Below, in pieces: positions 61,202 through 64,000 of a stretch of 64,000 nucleotides of DNA. The translations under genes and the position numbers were made by a program. This DNA comes from Christiangramia crocea (GTDB lineage Bacteria; Bacteroidota; Bacteroidia; Flavobacteriales; Flavobacteriaceae). The number at the start of each line of letters is the position of its first letter. The first letter of the stretch is position 1. The notes below the pieces were generated by a model, which worked only from the letters and a program-made list of their open reading frames with translations, was not told where the DNA came from and did not search any database. Where the stretch lies: assembly GCF_022410465.1 (NCBI RefSeq), contig NZ_JAJSON010000026.1:1-64000 (forward strand). Reading direction: 5' to 3'.

Positions 61202-64000
61202 ATGGAACAACAAAATCCCTATAAACCCAAAAATAAAATAAGAATCGTTACTGCTGCCTCTCTCTTCGACGGGCATGATGCGGCCATTAATATTATGCGT
61301 CGCATCATTCAGGCTACCGGTGTTGAAGTAATACATTTAGGTCATGACCGTAGTGTGGAGGAAGTTGTGAATTGTGCGATTCAGGAAGATGCTCACGCCA
61401 TTGCCATGACTTCTTACCAGGGAGGGCATATAGAATATTTCAAATACATGTATGATCTCCTAAATGAAAAGGGGGCCGGCCATATTAAGATATTTGGAGG
61501 TGGAGGAGGAGTGATCCTTCCTGAAGAGATCAGTGAACTGATGGATTACGGGATAGACCGTATCTATTCACCCGATGATGGTCGGGAAATGGGACTTCAG
61601 GGAATGATCAATGATATGATTGAAAGAGTTGATAATGAAGTTCCATGTTTGAAAGAAGCTGAAAAAGTTCAGCAAAACCTGAAAAATAAGAACGTTAATA
61701 CTATTTCCCGACTTATATCACTGGCTGAGAACAGACCTAAAGAATTCAAAGAAGTTTTTCAGAAGGATAAGTTAGAAATTAATGAAGTACCCGTTCTGGG
61801 GATTACCGGAACCGGAGGCTCTGGTAAATCGAGTCTGGTAGATGAACTGGTGAGAAGATTCCTTATGGATTTCCCGGAAAAACATATTGGGATAATTTCG
61901 ATAGACCCCTCAAAGAAAAAGACCGGGGGAGCATTATTGGGTGACAGAATCAGAATGAATTCCATCAACCACCAGCGGGTGTATATGCGTTCCCTTGCCA
62001 CCAGACAGGCGAACCTTGCGCTTTCCAAATATGTGGCTGAAGCGGTTGAGGTGCTGAAAGCTTCCGGTTATGACCTCATTATTCTTGAGACTTCGGGAAT
62101 AGGCCAGAGTGATACCGAGATACTTGATCATTCCGATGTTTCGCTGTATGTCATGACGCCCGAATTTGGGGCGGCCACCCAGCTTGAAAAAATCGATATG
62201 CTTGATTTCGCCGATCTTGTGGCAATCAATAAATTTGATAAACGCGGGGCTCAGGATGCCTTACGAGATGTTAAGAAACAATATCAGCGTAATCATCAAC
62301 TATGGCATGAAAACTCAGAAAAACTTCCGGTTTTTGGAACCATCGCTTCTCAGTTCAACGATCCCGGAATGAATACGCTTTACAAGAGTATTATGGATAA
62401 GGTGGAAGAAAAGACTAATTCTGGTCTTTCTTCAACTTTTGAGATCTCCAGCGAAATGAGTGAAAAGATCTTTGTGATCCCGCCAAAACGTACCCGTTAT
62501 CTTTCTGAAATTGCTGAAAATAACAGGAGTTATGATGAAAAAGCTGAGTCACAGTCGGAGATTGCTCAAAAGCTCTACGGGATCTATAAGACTATACTTT
62601 CGGTTGCAAATGTCCCATCGGGAGGAGTAGAGACCTCTTATTTAGATAAAAATGGTATAGATCAGGATGAGATCTATGAATATGCTGAAAATTCCCAGGC
62701 AGAATTCTTAAAGCTTCTTTTTGCTGAATTCGATAAGATCAAAATGGACCTGGATCCTTATAACTGGGAGATTATTTTAGGCTGGAATGAAAAAGTCTCA
62801 AAATATACCGAGCCGGTTTACAGTTTCAAGGTTCGTGACAAGGAGATCAAAATAGAGACACATACGGAATCCCTTTCCCATACAAAAATTCCGAAGGTTG
62901 CATTGCCAAAATATAAGGCCTGGGGTGATATCCTGAGATGGTGTCTCCAGGAAAATGTTCCGGGCGAATTCCCATATACTGCCGGGTTATATCCATTTAA
63001 AAGAACCGGGGAAGATCCAACAAGGATGTTTGCCGGTGAAGGCGGTCCTGAAAGGACGAACCGTCGTTTTCACTATGTAAGTCAGGGACTGCCAGCTAAA
63101 CGCCTGTCTACGGCTTTTGATTCGGTAACACTTTATGGAAATGATCCGAATCATCGACCGGATATCTACGGTAAGGTAGGAAACTCCGGAGTTTCAATCT
63201 GTTGTCTTGATGATGCGAAGAAACTTTATTCAGGTTTTGATCTCGCCGATCCCATGACCTCGGTGAGTATGACCATCAATGGTCCTGCACCAATGTTGCT
63301 TGGATTCTTCATGAACGCAGCCATAGATCAGCAATGTGAAAAATACATCAAAGAGAATGGTCTCGAAGATAAGGTAGAAGCAAAATTACAGGAGCTCTAT
63401 GATGATAATGATATAGCCCGTCCTCATTACAGGGGAGAATTACCGGAAGGAAATAATGGTCTTGGGCTTATGCTTTTAGGACTTACAGGAGATCAGGTTC
63501 TGCCTAAGGATGTCTATGAAAAAATAAAAGCGGAAACCATAAGTGTAGTACGGGGTACCGTTCAGGCTGATATTCTTAAGGAAGATCAGGCACAGAATAC
63601 CTGTATCTTTTCTACAGAATTTGCACTGAGGCTGATGGGAGACGTTCAGGAATATTTTATTAAAGAGAAGGTTAGAAATTTCTATTCGGTTTCAATTTCC
63701 GGTTACCATATCGCTGAAGCCGGAGCGAATCCAATTACACAGCTCGCATTCACTCTTGCTAATGGTTTCACCTATGTGGAATACTATCTGAGCAGGGGAA
63801 TGGATATCAATAAATTTGGTCCAAACCTGTCGTTCTTCTTTTCAAATGGAGTAGATCCGGAATATGCGGTGATAGGCCGGGTAGCCAGAAAGATCTGGTC
63901 AAAGGCCCTGAAGCATAAATATGGAGCCAATGCGAGGGCGCAGATGCTGAAATATCATATTCAAACTTCAGGCCGTTCATTGCATGCGCAGGAGATCGAC
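61202..64000 (+). CDS. icmF: fused isobutyryl-CoA mutase, 3' end cut by the window
   Basis: 933 codons are visible with no stop. N-terminal cobalamin-binding domain ([11 protein letters not shown], lower-ligand His), then a MeaB-like GTPase chaperone with Walker [13 protein letters not shown] (about residues 199-210) and NKFD (about 342), then the mutase barrel. Substrate residues decide the name: Phe590 in GEFPYTAG and Gln798 in DQAQNTCIF, where methylmalonyl-CoA mutase has Tyr and Arg. It should interconvert isobutyryl-CoA and n-butyryl-CoA. The family is about 1090-1150 aa, so 150-220 residues are missing. Confidence 0.93.
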   Translation, partial: MEQQNPYKPKNKIRIVTAASLFDGHDAAINIMRRIIQATGVEVIHLGHDRSVEEVVNCAIQEDAHAIAMTSYQGGHIEYFKYMYDLLNEKGAGHIKIFGGGGGVILPEEISELMDYGIDRIYSPDDGREMGLQGMINDMIERVDNEVPCLKEAEKVQQNLKNKNVNTISRLISLAENRPKEFKEVFQKDKLEINEVPVLGITGTGGSGKSSLVDELVRRFLMDFPEKHIGIISIDPSKKKTGGALLGDRIRMNSINHQRVYMRSLATRQANLALSKYVAEAVEVLKASGYDLIILETSGIGQSDTEILDHSDVSLYVMTPEFGAATQLEKIDMLDFADLVAINKFDKRGAQDALRDVKKQYQRNHQLWHENSEKLPVFGTIASQFNDPGMNTLYKSIMDKVEEKTNSGLSSTFEISSEMSEKIFVIPPKRTRYLSEIAENNRSYDEKAESQSEIAQKLYGIYKTILSVANVPSGGVETSYLDKNGIDQDEIYEYAENSQAEFLKLLFAEFDKIKMDLDPYNWEIILGWNEKVSKYTEPVYSFKVRDKEIKIETHTESLSHTKIPKVALPKYKAWGDILRWCLQENVPGEFPYTAGLYPFKRTGEDPTRMFAGEGGPERTNRRFHYVSQGLPAKRLSTAFDSVTLYGNDPNHRPDIYGKVGNSGVSICCLDDAKKLYSGFDLADPMTSVSMTINGPAPMLLGFFMNAAIDQQCEKYIKENGLEDKVEAKLQELYDDNDIARPHYRGELPEGNNGLGLMLLGLTGDQVLPKDVYEKIKAETISVVRGTVQADILKEDQAQNTCIFSTEFALRLMGDVQEYFIKEKVRNFYSVSISGYHIAEAGANPITQLAFTLANGFTYVEYYLSRGMDINKFGPNLSFFFSNGVDPEYAVIGRVARKIWSKALKHKYGANARAQMLKYHIQTSGRSLHAQEID

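Overview
The window reads as the chromosome of a marine-type flavobacterium (Bacteroidota, Flavobacteriaceae, close in style to Gramella/Christiangramella or Zunongwangia; this placement is inference). The supporting signs are Bacteroidota -7 promoter boxes of the form TAnnTTTG, near absence of Shine-Dalgarno sequences, AT-rich DNA, a Rho factor with a long disordered insert, DUF4293, BT_3928-type, DUF4197 and Lacal_2735-type proteins, an Oar-like TonB-dependent receptor, and GSII plus GSIII glutamine synthetases.

Layout. 1-11.3 kb is housekeeping: a cut tRNA-Gly, rho, a phosphodiesterase, truA with an ABC exporter, folP-cdaA, DUF1599, a DoxX-like protein, tpiA-prmA, clpS and tRNA-Arg. 11.5-37.7 kb is one large nitrate assimilation island. 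It holds (a) nirB-nirD-DUF4202 followed by a NarX/NarL-like two-component pair; (b) a NarK-type nitrate transporter; (c) a single-chain nitrate reductase carrying its own FAD reductase and [2Fe-2S] domains, translationally coupled to a sirohaem-reductase-like protein that has lost its metal ligands and gained a rubredoxin domain; (d) a convergent operon moeA-modE-mobA-sumT-moaD-moeB-moaE-moaCB-moaA, making molybdenum cofactor for the nitrate reductase and the sirohaem precursor for NirB; (e) an NrtABCD-like ABC importer with an outer-membrane barrel; (f) an FNR-type regulator that keeps all four Fe-S cysteines. Nitrate can therefore be taken up, reduced to ammonium and, about 12 kb further on, fixed by two divergent glutamine synthetases.

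38-46 kb is accessory: a NUDIX/winged-helix regulator, a formylglycine-generating-enzyme lipoprotein, an exported RidA, a group III truncated haemoglobin, a GNAT enzyme, an MFS transporter and an Oar-like receptor. 47-64 kb returns to housekeeping: apt, a Ca/Na exchanger, glutamine synthetases, purM, prfA, pyrF, purU and the fused isobutyryl-CoA mutase icmF, which runs off the right edge.

The most interesting signals are: (1) a palindrome of the form TAAGTA-N4-TACTTA or TACGTA-N4-TACGTA in front of most transcription units of the nitrate island, placed in nearly the same register on the -7 box in four of them, and fitting the spacing expected of the FNR-like protein encoded inside the island; (2) the fused nitrate reductase with its cofactor-less SiR-like/rubredoxin partner; (3) a small palindromic repeat element with perfect 10-bp ends inside the cofactor operon. 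No CRISPR array, insertion sequence or prophage was seen. Several CDS starts were moved downstream because the longest reading frame begins at a TTG, in some cases inside a promoter box.
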